From: Actinacidiphila rubida
Lineage (GTDB): Bacteria; Actinomycetota; Actinomycetes; Streptomycetales; Streptomycetaceae
DNA length: 64,000 nucleotides
Direction of reading: 5' to 3'
Assembly: GCF_900110255.1 (NCBI RefSeq)
Contig: NZ_FODD01000010.1
Location: 1-64,000, forward strand
This document shows, one piece after another, positions 40,011 through 49,057 of this stretch (position 1 is the first letter of the stretch; every line of letters starts with the position of its first letter). A program made the position numbers and the translations under genes. The notes beneath the pieces were generated by a model. It did not search any database and was not told the origin of the DNA. It saw nothing but the letters and a program-made list of their open reading frames with translations.

Positions 40011-41966
40011 TCACTTCGTCATACCGGGCATGTCCCCGGACATGCCGCCACCGATGGTCCTGCCCATGAGGGCCATCTGCCGCTTCTGCACGTCCAGGAC
40101 GGCCGGGGGCATCACCACGACAGGGCGCATCATGCCGTCGTCCTCGTGGTCGAGCAGGTGGCAGTGGTACATGAACCGGCCGGTCTGCCGGCCGAACCGG
40201 CCCGCCACGCGCACCATGGAGTGCCCGGGCACCAGGACGGTGTCCTTCCAGCCCGACTCCTCGGCGGCGATCGGCTGCGCCGCGCCCGGCGTGAGGGGCT
40301 GCGCGGTGCTCTGCGTCGCCGAGTCGACCGTGCCCACCAGCGCGTTGCGCTGCAGCAGCTGGAAGTCGATGAGGTGGATGTGGATCGGGTGGGCGATGGG
40401 GATGCTCCCTGCGTTGAGGAACGTCCACACCTCGAACGCGCCGGCGGCCGCGTAGAAACCGGTGGGGTCCTCGAAGTAGTTCGCCGCCCCGCGGAACGTC
40501 CGCAGCCTGCCGTCCAGTTCGAGCTGGACGATGCCCGGGCCGGGCTTGGTGCCGGGCGCGGCCTCCTGGAGCTCCTGGAGAGCGGGCATGCCGAACCCGT
40601 CCACGATCAGCGCCACGAAGCGCTCCACCGCACCGGCGGGCACGTCCTCGGCGGTCAGCGGCCGGAAGTCGGCGGACAGCCGCTTGGGGACGCGGTACTT
40701 CGGGGCTGCGGCGCCGGACACGCGGAACTGCATCACCTCGGGGCGGCCGACGCCGGCGTCCGGTACCGGCGCACCCGCGGGCGCACCCGGGATCGTGTTG
40801 ACGAACCGCAGCCGCTTGCCCGCGAACACCGAGAAGTCGATGACGACGTCGACGCGTTCGGCCGGCATGAGCGAGATCGTCTCGCCCGCGCCCCGGGGCT
40901 CGCCCAGCAGCCCGCCGTCGGTGCCGATGACGGTGACGGCGCCGGTCAGCGGCTTCCCGGTGGTCTCGTCCAGGAGGGCCAGGATGTACTGGCGGGTCAG
41001 GGAGTTGTTGACCATGCGGAAGCGGTAGGCGCGCGCCTCCACGTCGAGGTACGGCCACACGACCCCGTTGACCATGGTGAACGGGCCCTCGAAGGCCAGG
41101 GACGGCGGGTTCGCGTCCGGCGACGACGCCGGGGCGGGGGCGATCCGCTTGTAGAGGATCCGTCCTTCGAGCCGGCCCTGGGCGTCCTGCTCGAAGTTGA
41201 CGTCCGCCAGCGACAGGGTGACCTCGTAGCGGCCCCTGGGGAGGTCGAGGCGGTCCTCCCGCTCGTCGCGCACCAGGTAGGAGCCGGCAAGCCCGCTCAG
41301 CACGTTGGGCCCGGTCACCGGCATCGCGTGGTCGTGGTAGAAGAGGTGCGCCGCCTTCTCGTTGGCGTACTCCGACAGCTGGCTGTCGCCAGGCGTCACC
41401 GCGTCGTCGGGCTGCCCGTCGCTGATCGCGTGCTGGTATCCGCCGTGCAGGTGCACCGAGGTCCACGGGGTCAGCGCGGCCATGTCGGGGCGTTCCGCGG
41501 CGCCGCCGGACCCGGCCTCGTTGTACGGATGAAGGCCCGGCGGCGGCCCCGCCGGAGCGACGTGGACCGCCTTGACGGGCAGCGTGCCCTGAAGGCGGTT
41601 GGTCCAGGCGAAACGCAGCCGCTGCCCCCGCCGCGCCTCGATCGTCGGACCGGGGAAGTGTCCCGCGTACGTCCACATCGGCACCGGGGGCAGCTGGGAG
41701 TGCAGCCGGATGTTCCGGTTGACCATCTCGACCTCGGTCGTCCCGTCGTGCGTCGGCGCGAGCGTGGGAGGGAGCCGCAACTTGTCCTTGAACGGCGTCA
41801 GATCCGTGTACCGCGGGCTCGACACCCCGTCGAACCCGCCGTCCTCCGCCGCGTTCGCACGCATCAGCGCGGTGGCGCTGTAGAACGCCCCCGAGGTGAC
41901 GGCGACCCCGGCCATGCTGCCCCCCGCCATGCTGAGGAAACGCCGTCTGCTGTGCTTTCCGGTCAC
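40011..41966 (-). CDS. Tat-exported multicopper oxidase (CotA/phenoxazinone synthase-like)
   Basis: GTG 41966 follows GGAG at 8 bases; product 651 residues. A twin-arginine signal (SRRRFLSMAGGSMAGVAV) indicates folded export. Copper-binding motifs are HLHGG, HDHAM, HPIHIHL and the type 1/type 3 cluster HCHLLDHEDDGMM. The three-domain arrangement and PRYTDLTPFKDKLRLPP start are those of CotA/bilirubin oxidase/phenoxazinone synthase enzymes, which oxidise phenols or metal ions using O2. The C-terminus is Met-rich (MALMGRTIGGGMSGDMPGMTK region), suggesting Cu(I) handling. Convergent with the SARP gene, 32 bases apart. Confidence 0.95.
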   Translation of the reverse strand: MTGKHSRRRFLSMAGGSMAGVAVTSGAFYSATALMRANAAEDGGFDGVSSPRYTDLTPFKDKLRLPPTLAPTHDGTTEVEMVNRNIRLHSQLPPVPMWTYAGHFPGPTIEARRGQRLRFAWTNRLQGTLPVKAVHVAPAGPPPGLHPYNEAGSGGAAERPDMAALTPWTSVHLHGGYQHAISDGQPDDAVTPGDSQLSEYANEKAAHLFYHDHAMPVTGPNVLSGLAGSYLVRDEREDRLDLPRGRYEVTLSLADVNFEQDAQGRLEGRILYKRIAPAPASSPDANPPSLAFEGPFTMVNGVVWPYLDVEARAYRFRMVNNSLTRQYILALLDETTGKPLTGAVTVIGTDGGLLGEPRGAGETISLMPAERVDVVIDFSVFAGKRLRFVNTIPGAPAGAPVPDAGVGRPEVMQFRVSGAAAPKYRVPKRLSADFRPLTAEDVPAGAVERFVALIVDGFGMPALQELQEAAPGTKPGPGIVQLELDGRLRTFRGAANYFEDPTGFYAAAGAFEVWTFLNAGSIPIAHPIHIHLIDFQLLQRNALVGTVDSATQSTAQPLTPGAAQPIAAEESGWKDTVLVPGHSMVRVAGRFGRQTGRFMYHCHLLDHEDDGMMRPVVVMPPAVLDVQKRQMALMGRTIGGGMSGDMPGMTK

Positions 41967-42154
41967 TCGTGTCACTCCTTGGTTCTTCGTCCGCGCCCCG
42001 CCCGCCCGTCGCCGCTCGCACGCCGCTGACCAGGTAGAACGCACAGGTTCGCCTCAAGGTGACAGGGCCGTGTCGGAGTTCTGTCGACGTTCCGCAAACG
42101 GTCGGGGGACCCGGCCGCGCCGCGGGGAGGAGTGACGGGCGGCCTCCGACGGAA

Positions 42155-42203
42155 CGGGCCGGGAACGGCGACCCCGCGGTGCGAGGTCGCCGTTCCCGGC
42201 CCG
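42155..42203 (-). terminator. Terminator hairpin of the aldo/keto reductase
   Basis: A perfect 19-bp stem (42155-42173 with 42185-42203) encloses an 11-base loop. It lies 39 bases after the reductase stop on the minus strand, before the promoter of the multicopper oxidase. Confidence 0.85.
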
Positions 42204-42241
42204 CAGGACGCGGCCGTGACGGCCGCGGATGCCGGTCCGGA

Positions 42242-43216
42242 TCAGTACCGGGCGCCTTCCGGCGCGGGGATCGCGTCGAGGTCGGCGAGGTCCGCCGGGG
42301 ACAGGGTGAGCCCGGCGGCGCCCGCGTTGTCCGCGAGGTACGCGGGCGTCTTGGTGCCGGGGATGGGCACGACGTGCGGGCCCTGGGCCACGAGCCAGGC
42401 GAGGGCGACCTGCGCCGGAGTCGCGCCGATCCGGTCGGCCACCTCCCGGACCCTGCCCGCGATCGCGAGGTTGGCCCTGAGGGCGTCCTGCTGGAACCGC
42501 GGCAGGCGCCTGCGCTGGTCGTTCAGCGGCAGCTCGTCGAAGGAGCTGAAGCGCCCGACGAGGAAGCCGCGGCCCAGCGGCGAGTACGGCAGCAGGCCGA
42601 TGCCGTGCTCGGCGCAGTAGGGCAGCACCTCGGCCTGGACGTCCCGCGTCCACAGCGAGAACTCCGACTGCACGGTCGTCACCGGGTGGACGGCCTCCGC
42701 ACGCCGGATCTGCTCCACGCTGACCTCGGACAGACCCAGGTGGAGTGCCTTGCCCGCCTGCACGGCCTCCGCCAGGGCGCCCCAGGTCTCCTCGATCGGC
42801 ACCCCGGGGTCGACGCGGTGCAGCTGGTACAGCTCGACATGGTCGGTGCCCAGGCGGCGCAGGCTCGCGTCGATCGCGGCACGGACGTGCTCCGGGCGGC
42901 CGTTGGGCCGGACCAGCGGGGAGCCGCCGGGGCCACCGGTGGGGTCGATGGCCTCCATGCCGACCTTGGTCGCGATGACCGCCCGGTCGCGCCGGCCGGC
43001 CAGGGCCCGGCCGACGAGCTCCTCGTTGGTGAAGGGACCGTAGACGTCCGCGGTGTCGATCAGCGTCATGCCGAGGTCGAGCGCCGCGTGGATCACGGAG
43101 ACCGAGGTCGCCTCGTCCCGCGGGGTCGCCATGTCGTAGGCGAAGCTCATGCCCATGGCGCCCAGGCCGATGACGCCGGTCTCGGGGCCGCTGGTGCCCA
43201 GGGTGGTGGTGCGCAT
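42242..43216 (-). CDS. Aldo/keto reductase
   Basis: ATG 43216 (MRTTTLG) has GGGAG upstream; product 324 residues, normal for the family. The catalytic tetrad is visible: Asp and Tyr in LIDTADVYGP, Lys in VIATKVG and His in VELYQLHRVDP. LLPYSPLGRGFLVGRF and GTKTPAYLADNAGA provide the NADPH pocket. It reduces aldehydes or ketones with NADPH. It is divergent from an XRE regulator of a type that commonly controls adjacent reductases. Confidence 0.95.
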   Translation of the reverse strand: MRTTTLGTSGPETGVIGLGAMGMSFAYDMATPRDEATSVSVIHAALDLGMTLIDTADVYGPFTNEELVGRALAGRRDRAVIATKVGMEAIDPTGGPGGSPLVRPNGRPEHVRAAIDASLRRLGTDHVELYQLHRVDPGVPIEETWGALAEAVQAGKALHLGLSEVSVEQIRRAEAVHPVTTVQSEFSLWTRDVQAEVLPYCAEHGIGLLPYSPLGRGFLVGRFSSFDELPLNDQRRRLPRFQQDALRANLAIAGRVREVADRIGATPAQVALAWLVAQGPHVVPIPGTKTPAYLADNAGAAGLTLSPADLADLDAIPAPEGARY

Positions 43217-43427
43217 GCTGTCGGTGCTCCCGTGGTGTTCGGCGGGCTGCCGGTCACAGCCCGTGAGGGGGTGCCGCCGGATCGTGCGGATCCCGGGCGG
43301 CTCGTTCACGGTCGCGCCTCACGGCACGCGGTGGCAGGGCGGACGGTGCAGGGGAGCCGCGTTCCAGGGAGCGGCACGGCCCCCCACGGCCGGCCCCGAG
43401 CGAGCACGACGCTGGCAGACTGGAGAG

Positions 43428-44339
43428 GTGAGCACTCCTGACCAGCAGAGCAACGATCTGGCGCGGTTCCTGCGGGCCCGCCGCACCCAGCTCACACCCG
43501 AGCAGGTCGGGCTGCCGGCCGGCCCCGGGATCCGGCGCACGCCGGGACTGCGACGCGAGGAGCTCGCGACCCTGGCCGGGGTCAGCATCGACTACTACAC
43601 CCGGCTGGAGCGAGGGAAGGAGACCCACCCGAGCCATGCCGTCGTGGACGCGCTGGCCCGGGCGCTGCTCCTGGAGGGCGACGAGCACGAGCACCTGCGT
43701 CAGCTGGCCGCGCGGGCGGCCCGCAACGCCTCCGAACCCCCACGGGCGCCCAGCCGTGCGCTGCGGCCCGGCCTGGAGTACCTGCTGGAGACCCTGCGAC
43801 CGGGTCCCGCCTACGTGCTCAGCCGCACGCTCGACGTCCTCGCCGCGAACCCCGGCGGCCTGCACCTGTACGCCGGCATCGAGGACTGGCCGGCGAAGCA
43901 GCGGAACCTGGCCCGGTACTACTTCCTGCATCCCGCCGCCCGCGACCTGTTCACCGACTGGGACAACCAGATCCGCGGCTGCGTGGCACGCCTGCGGGCC
44001 CTCGCCGGCACCGACCCCGACGCACCCGACCTGGCCCAGCTCGTCGGCGAACTCCTGCTGAAGAGCACCGACTTCGCGCGTCTGTGGGAGCGCTACGACG
44101 TCCGCGCGCACCGCTCGGGCACCAAGCACTTCCGGCACCCGCTGGTCGGCGACCTGACCCTGGGCTACCAGCCGATGCAGCTCGAAGCCACCCCCGGTCA
44201 CCGCCTCGTGGCCTACTACGCCGAGCCGGGCGGCGCCGACCACGACGCCATGGTCCTGCTGGACATGGTCGGCAGCCGCGAGACGGCCACGCGGGAGGAC
44301 CGGTCCGTCGGGACCGACGCCCGGAAGCAGACGCCGTAG
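43428..44339 (+). CDS. MmyB-like XRE family regulator
   Basis: GTG 43428 gives 303 residues; the ribosome site GGAGAG is very close, so the exact start is uncertain. Residues ~8-85 contain the helix-turn-helix with the family pattern RTPGLRREELATLAGVSIDYYTRLERG. Residues ~105-280 form the MmyB ligand-binding domain (NLARYYFLHPAARDLFTDW, FRHPLVGDLTLGYQPM). Members of this family regulate neighbouring oxidoreductases and bind fatty-acid-like ligands. Its 211-base divergent gap with the aldo/keto reductase supports that role. Confidence 0.92.
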   Translation: MSTPDQQSNDLARFLRARRTQLTPEQVGLPAGPGIRRTPGLRREELATLAGVSIDYYTRLERGKETHPSHAVVDALARALLLEGDEHEHLRQLAARAARNASEPPRAPSRALRPGLEYLLETLRPGPAYVLSRTLDVLAANPGGLHLYAGIEDWPAKQRNLARYYFLHPAARDLFTDWDNQIRGCVARLRALAGTDPDAPDLAQLVGELLLKSTDFARLWERYDVRAHRSGTKHFRHPLVGDLTLGYQPMQLEATPGHRLVAYYAEPGGADHDAMVLLDMVGSRETATREDRSVGTDARKQTP

Positions 44340-44378
44340 GGCACCAAGGGTGCGTCCGTCGGCCCGTCGGCCCGTGGG

Positions 44379-44415
44379 CCCCTGGGATGCGGGCACGCGT
44401 CCCGCATCCCAGGGG
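44379..44415. terminator. Bidirectional terminator hairpin
   Basis: A perfect 15-bp stem (CCCCTGGGATGCGGG and its complement) with loop CACGCGT separates the convergent XRE and SgcJ-like genes. Confidence 0.85.
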
Positions 44416-44451
44416 GTGCTCAGCACGTGAGCGTGAAGAGGGCGGGGCGGT

Positions 44452-44862
44452 TCACTGCTCGGGGGCCAGCACCGGGCTGTTGTGGTAGGCGGCGATCAGC
44501 CACCGGCCGTCCCGCTTCTCCAGGACCCAGGTCGCGTTGACCTTCCCGGCGTCCGGAACCTCGGTCCGGCCGGGGAACAGGATGCCGGACTCGGTGACGA
44601 CGATCGCCGCGTCCCGGCCGGCGAAGCGCAGGCTGAGCCGCCTGTTGTACGTCGAGGTGCCCTTGAGCGGGCCCTGGAAGGCCAGGGCCATGCTCTCGCG
44701 GATGACGTCGCGGCTGCCGCGCAGCGAGCCCGTCATGATGGCGGACGCGTCCGCGGTGTAGTCCGCGACCATGCCGTCGGCGTCGCCGGCCTCCCACGCC
44801 TTGTACGAGTCGGCCAGGACCGCCTCGATGGCCGCCTCGTCCTGCGCACGGCTGTCTGACAT
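44452..44862 (-). CDS. SgcJ/EcaC family NTF2-like protein
   Basis: The 136-residue protein starts at ATG 44862 with AAGGGAGATC upstream. IEAVLADSYKAWEAGDADGMVADYTADASAIMTG and WVLEKRDGRWLIAAYHNSP match the SgcJ/EcaC group of NTF2-fold proteins, first named in enediyne clusters. No enediyne genes are here. It lies 51 bases after the ECF sigma gene on the same strand and shares its type of NTF2 domain, so the two are probably co-transcribed. Confidence 0.9.
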   Translation of the reverse strand: MSDSRAQDEAAIEAVLADSYKAWEAGDADGMVADYTADASAIMTGSLRGSRDVIRESMALAFQGPLKGTSTYNRRLSLRFAGRDAAIVVTESGILFPGRTEVPDAGKVNATWVLEKRDGRWLIAAYHNSPVLAPEQ

Positions 44863-44913
44863 CGGGATCTCCCTTGTGAACGGCCCGCCGGGGGGATTCC
44901 GGCGGACTCGTCA

Positions 44914-45945
44914 CTACATACCGGCGCGGGGTCCGGAACTCATCGCGTCCGCGGCGCCCGGTTCGGGTTCCTCTCCCGCGTCGTCGAGCCGCGGCGGCAG
45001 GCCGAACGACGCGAGGACCGCGGGGTCCGTGAACACCGAGTTGCGGCTGATTCCCCCGGCGGTGACGGTGAGGACCTGGAGCGTGTGCAGTTCGTACCCC
45101 TCGCCGTCGCGCTGGTAGGCGGCGAACCCGGGCTGTCCGTTGGCCGCGATCTCGCGCACGGACCAGTCCGTGCCTCCCTTCCCGAAGACCCAGTCCATGA
45201 ACAGGCCGTAGTTGCCGGGGCCGGCGAACCAGTTGAGCATCGGCGGCATCTCCATGATCACGTCCTGCGTGAGCAGCCGCTTGAGCGCCTCGACATCGGC
45301 GCGCTGGAACGCCCGCATGTAGCGGTCGACCCACGCGCGCTGCTCGGCCGCCGACGGTTCGCCCAGCTCGTCCTGCCGGACCCCGGCCTCCTTCACCCGG
45401 GCCCGCGCCCGCTGCAGCGAGCTGTTCACCGACACGACCGTGGTGTCCAGGATCTCCGCCGCCTCGGCCGCGGAGAAGGCGAGCACGTCACGCAGGATCA
45501 ACGCGGCGCGCTGACGCGCCGACAGGTGCTGCAGGGCGGCGACGAACGCCAGCCGCAGGCTGCTGCGGTCGACCACGGTCCGCGCCGGATCGCCCGCGTC
45601 CAGCAGCGCGTCGGGCAACGGCTGCAGCCAGCTGACCTCGTCGCCCCGGACGAGCGGGTCGAGCGGGGCGCGTGACGCGACCAGCCCCGAGGGCAGGGGC
45701 CGGCGGCCGCGGACCTCCAGGGCGGTCAGGCACGCGTTGGTCGCGATCCGGTAGAGCCAGGTGCGCGGTGAGCTGCGGGTCGCGTCGTACTGCTCCCGGG
45801 CCCGCCACGCCCTCAGATACGTCTCCTGCACGAGGTCCTCGGCGTCGTGGGCCGAACCGAGCATCCGGTAGCAGTGCGCCAGCAGCTCCGCCCGGAACGG
45901 TTCGACCAGGCGATCGAAGCCCTCTGTCCTCGTCGTCACGTCCAC
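44914..45945 (-). CDS. ECF sigma factor with C-terminal SnoaL-like domain
   Basis: I choose GTG 45945, which has GGGGAG at 7 bases; GTG 45939 is also in frame. The 343-residue protein contains sigma region 2 (LAHCYRMLGSAHDAEDLVQETYLRAWRA), region 4 (LSARQRAALILRDVLAFSAAEAAEIL) and, from about residue 205, a SnoaL-like domain (MRAFQRADVEALKRLLTQDVIMEMPPML). This is the SigJ/ECF41 or TIGR02960-like architecture, in which the extra domain modulates core RNA polymerase binding and no anti-sigma factor is needed. It lies between a small lipoprotein and the SgcJ-like gene. Confidence 0.93.
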   Translation of the reverse strand: MDVTTRTEGFDRLVEPFRAELLAHCYRMLGSAHDAEDLVQETYLRAWRAREQYDATRSSPRTWLYRIATNACLTALEVRGRRPLPSGLVASRAPLDPLVRGDEVSWLQPLPDALLDAGDPARTVVDRSSLRLAFVAALQHLSARQRAALILRDVLAFSAAEAAEILDTTVVSVNSSLQRARARVKEAGVRQDELGEPSAAEQRAWVDRYMRAFQRADVEALKRLLTQDVIMEMPPMLNWFAGPGNYGLFMDWVFGKGGTDWSVREIAANGQPGFAAYQRDGEGYELHTLQVLTVTAGGISRNSVFTDPAVLASFGLPPRLDDAGEEPEPGAADAMSSGPRAGM

Positions 45946-45965
45946 GACTCTTCTCCCCCCGGCCG

Positions 45966-46175
45966 TCAGGAGCACCGTAGCCTGCCGTGGGCGGTGAGGG
46001 TGGCCGCCAGCGGCAGGTCGTCGGTGAGCCGACCGACGCGGGTGTCCCGCACGGACGGGGACACGCCCGTGCACCCGTGGACCTGCGACGGTGAGCAGCC
46101 GCCGACCAGCACGGTCGCCGCGGCCACCGTCCCGGCGGCGAGGAGCGCGGCCGGGACGGCGCACCGGTGGGGCAC
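45966..46175 (-). CDS. Small putative lipoprotein
   Basis: GTG 46175 to TGA 45966 gives 69 residues. The N-terminus PAALLAAGTVAAATVLVGGC is a lipoprotein signal with lipobox LVGG-C; the mature part is about 44 residues with two more cysteines. Codon third positions are almost all G or C, supporting real coding. It ends 20 bases before the ECF sigma factor start, so it may head that operon. No homologue is recognised. Confidence 0.6.
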   Translation of the reverse strand: MPHRCAVPAALLAAGTVAAATVLVGGCSPSQVHGCTGVSPSVRDTRVGRLTDDLPLAATLTAHGRLRCS

Positions 46176-46203
46176 GTTCAGGATCCGCCGGCGCTCCGGT
46201 TCG

Positions 46204-47175
46204 TCACCGGCCGTGCGGGCGGCGCGGGTTGGGGTCCGGGCCGGTGTCCGCCGGGGCGTGCGAGGGTGCGGCGGTGTCGCCGGCGGCGCTGAGCCGGTGG
46301 TCGCCGACCGCGTCGTAGGTGGCCTTGAGGGCCTTGCGGGCGCTGTCCAGGTGGCGTTGCGCCACCCCGACGAACAGGCAGTCGACGACGGTCAGTTGGG
46401 CGATGCGGCTGGCGGTCGCGCCGGAGCGGAAGGTCGTCTCGGGCGCCACCGTCGTCAGCAGCAGATCGCTGACCTCGTGGATGGGCGCCCGGGGGAAGCT
46501 GGTCAGGCCGACGGTCGTCGCGCCGTGGCGGCGCGCCTCCCGCAGTGCCTCGACGGTGTCGGCGGTGGCCCCGCTGTGGGACAGCCCGATCGCCACGTCG
46601 CCGGCGCTGAGGACCGCGGCCGAGGTCAGCATGATGTGGGTGTCGCTCCACGCGAAGCTGACCCGCCCGATGCGGTGCAGCTTCTGCTGCAGGTCGGCGG
46701 CCACCAGCGCGTTCGCGCCGACGCCGTAGATGTCCACCCGCCCCGCCGCCGCGACGGCGTCGACCACCTCGCCGAGGACGGCGACGTCCAGCTGGCGGGC
46801 CGTCTGCTCGACGGCGCGCGCGTCGGCGAAGGCCACCTTGCCGACGACCTCGGCGAGTTCGTCGGTGGGGGTGATGTCGGCGCCGAGCCGCCGGTCGTCG
46901 CGGACCTCGGCCCGCGCCGCGTCGGCGGCCAGCGCGATCCGCAGTTCGGGGTAGCCGCGCAGGCCGACCGCCTTGCAGAAGCGCACGACCGTGGTCTCGC
47001 TCGTGGCGGCGGCCCCGGCGAGCGCGGTGATGCTGCTGCGTGCGGCGGCGACCGGGTCGGCCAGCACGGCCTCGGCCACGCGCCGTTCGGCCGGCGCGAG
47101 GTCCGGCACCAGCGACCGGATGCGGACGAGAGGGCTCGCCTCGTGGGGCTGGGAACCGGCGGCTGCCACGGGCAC
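46204..47175 (-). CDS. MurR/RpiR family regulator with SIS domain
   Basis: The start is uncertain; I use GTG 47175 (323 residues), with GTG 47169 also possible and no clear ribosome site. Residues ~15-95 hold the RpiR helix-turn-helix (LAGAAATSETTVVRFCKAVGLRGYPELRIAL). Residues ~135-270 form a sugar-isomerase (SIS) domain (VDIYGVGANALVAADLQQKL, IGLSHSGATADTVEALREA). Such regulators sense sugar phosphates such as MurNAc-6-P. It follows the secreted serine hydrolase after a 78-base gap, and a TGAA-n5-TTCA operator lies before that gene. Confidence 0.92.
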   Translation of the reverse strand: MPVAAAGSQPHEASPLVRIRSLVPDLAPAERRVAEAVLADPVAAARSSITALAGAAATSETTVVRFCKAVGLRGYPELRIALAADAARAEVRDDRRLGADITPTDELAEVVGKVAFADARAVEQTARQLDVAVLGEVVDAVAAAGRVDIYGVGANALVAADLQQKLHRIGRVSFAWSDTHIMLTSAAVLSAGDVAIGLSHSGATADTVEALREARRHGATTVGLTSFPRAPIHEVSDLLLTTVAPETTFRSGATASRIAQLTVVDCLFVGVAQRHLDSARKALKATYDAVGDHRLSAAGDTAAPSHAPADTGPDPNPRRPHGR

Positions 47176-47253
47176 AACGTACCCACGGCGATCACGCAGG
47201 TCAACGCGGTCGGCGCCGCCCCCCGCGCCGCCGGCTCCCGGCACCTCGGCCTC

Positions 47254-49017
47254 CTAGGACAGCGGGGCCGTGGCCCGCACCTGCTGCCAGGCGCCGGCCG
47301 GCGTCAGGGCGCACGAGCCGGGCACCGTCCGGCCGCCCGCCGTCACCGACAGGTGCGCCAGGTCGACGCCGCGGCCCTCGTAGACCGGGTCGGTGGAGTA
47401 GCGCCAGCGGAGCTGCAGGGCCCCGGCCGGCTGCGGAACCTCGGCGTGCACGTGCCACCAGGCCCGGACCGCCTGGCCGGACAGGGCGGCCGGGGTGCCG
47501 GCGGGCGCTCCCGTGCCGGTGACGGTGAGCGGGAGCGCGTGCCAGGTGGTGCCGCCGTCGGTCGAGTCCTCGACGGACAGCAGGTCGGTGGACTCGGTGT
47601 TGACGAAGGCGGAGAAGTCGACGTCGACCTTGGCCGCGGCGGTGAGCGGACCGGTGGTCAGGGTGCTGGTGGTGTTGCCGCCCTGGCCGGAGTGCCACAG
47701 GGGTCCGCCGCCGGGTGCGGACACCGGCATCGCCTGCGCCATGGCCTCGGCGATGGCACGGCGCGGCGGGTTGGTCGACGGCGTGTTGCGCGACGGGTGC
47801 ACCCGGTTGCTCAGCAGGATCACGAACGACCGCGACTGCGGGTCGATGACGAGCGAGGTGCCGGTGAAGCCGGTGTGGCCCAGTGTCTGCGGGCCGGACA
47901 GGCCGCCCATGTACCAGATCTGGTCCAGCTCGAAGCCCAGGCCGTGGGAGTCCGAGGGGAAGGCCTGGTTGAAGTTCTGCTCCATCAGCCGGACGCTGGT
48001 CCCGCTGAGGATGCGGTGGCCTTTGTAGATGCCGCCGTTGAGGATGGTCTGGGCGAGCACCGCGAGGTCGTCGGCGGTGGAGAAGACGCCGGCGTGGCCG
48101 GCCACGCCGCCCAGGGCCCAGGCGTTCTCGTCGTGCACCTGACCCCACACCATGCCGCGGGCCGGGCTGGTCTGGTACTCGGTGGCCGCGATGCGGGACT
48201 TCTCGGCCGCCGGCGGGTTGTAGCCGGTGTCGGTCATGTGCAGCGGCGCGGTGATGTCGTCGCGGACCAGGGCGTCCAGCGGCCTGCCGGTCACCTTCTG
48301 CAGGACCAGCTGCATGCTGAGCATGTTCAGGTCCGAGTACAGGTAGGTGGTGCCGGGCGGGTTGATCGGCTTGGCGTCCAGCACGGCCTGCTCCCGCGAC
48401 GCGATGTCGGGGTAGCCCTGCCACAGGGACGGGACCGGGTCGGCGTCGAATCCCGAGGTGTGGGTGAGGAGTTGCCTGATGGTGATGCCGCCCTTGCCGT
48501 TGGCGGCGAACTCCGGGATGTAGTGGGCCACGGGCGTGTCGAGGTCGATCCGGCCGGCCTGCAGCTGCTGCATGGCCACGATCGAGGTGAACAGCTTCGA
48601 CAGCGACGCCAGGTCGTAGATCGTGTCGGTGCGGGCCGGGATCCACTGGTCCTGGGGGAGCGTGGTGGTGGCGTCGGCGTACTTCACCGCGTAGCCGCCC
48701 GCGCCGCGCTCGACCACCACCCCGTCGTGCGCCATCAGCGTGGTGGCGCCGGGGAACAGGTATCCGGCGCCGGCCGCCGGGTCCTCCCAGCCGGCCATCT
48801 GGCGCTCGAACGCGTCGATCGGCGCCGGGTCCAGTCCCGCCTCGCCCGGTGTGCCGGGGCGCAGCACCGTGCCGGCCGGGGCGAAGGCGGTCGAGGGCTG
48901 GTCGAAGCGGGCGCTGTGCGGGGCGTGGCCGGCCGGAGCCGCGGCGGCGGCGCCCGACAGGGGCAGGGTCAGGGAGGTCAGCAGCGCGGCGGCCGCCGTC
49001 AGTGCAGGAATCCGCAT
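47254..49017 (-). CDS. Secreted beta-lactamase-family serine hydrolase
   Basis: ATG 49017 follows GAGGTACCC; product 587 residues with a signal peptide (about residues 1-28). The serine beta-lactamase/penicillin-binding fold has SxxK at SLSKLF, YSDLN as the Tyr-x-Asn-equivalent loop and GHTGFTG replacing KTG. The C-terminal ~150 residues (from about GPLWHSGQ) look like a beta-sandwich ending in a Cys-containing strand. Proteins of this type hydrolyse peptidoglycan peptides or esters. Location beside a MurR/RpiR regulator suggests cell-wall turnover, which remains inference. Confidence 0.9.
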   Translation of the reverse strand: MRIPALTAAAALLTSLTLPLSGAAAAAPAGHAPHSARFDQPSTAFAPAGTVLRPGTPGEAGLDPAPIDAFERQMAGWEDPAAGAGYLFPGATTLMAHDGVVVERGAGGYAVKYADATTTLPQDQWIPARTDTIYDLASLSKLFTSIVAMQQLQAGRIDLDTPVAHYIPEFAANGKGGITIRQLLTHTSGFDADPVPSLWQGYPDIASREQAVLDAKPINPPGTTYLYSDLNMLSMQLVLQKVTGRPLDALVRDDITAPLHMTDTGYNPPAAEKSRIAATEYQTSPARGMVWGQVHDENAWALGGVAGHAGVFSTADDLAVLAQTILNGGIYKGHRILSGTSVRLMEQNFNQAFPSDSHGLGFELDQIWYMGGLSGPQTLGHTGFTGTSLVIDPQSRSFVILLSNRVHPSRNTPSTNPPRRAIAEAMAQAMPVSAPGGGPLWHSGQGGNTTSTLTTGPLTAAAKVDVDFSAFVNTESTDLLSVEDSTDGGTTWHALPLTVTGTGAPAGTPAALSGQAVRAWWHVHAEVPQPAGALQLRWRYSTDPVYEGRGVDLAHLSVTAGGRTVPGSCALTPAGAWQQVRATAPLS

Positions 49018-49044
49018 GGGTACCTCGTCGGTAGAGGACGGGTT

Positions 49045-49057
49045 TGAAAATTGTTCA
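49045..49057. promoter_or_regulatory. Candidate RpiR operator upstream of serine hydrolase
   Basis: TGAA-AATTG-TTCA lies 27 bases before the serine hydrolase start, nested in GTTTG...CAAAC (49042-49063). The AT-rich TGAA/TTCA form resembles sites of RpiR-family proteins, and the RpiR gene is the next gene downstream. Confidence 0.5.

Noticed and set aside
37257..43216. The SARP regulator plus nearby oxidoreductases as an antibiotic gene cluster
   Set aside because: No polyketide, peptide, terpene or other core biosynthetic gene is nearby. A SARP plus a multicopper oxidase, VOC protein and reductase is not enough.
44452..44862. Enediyne cluster suggested by the SgcJ/EcaC-like gene
   Set aside because: This NTF2-like family is widespread, and no enediyne polyketide synthase or partner genes are present.
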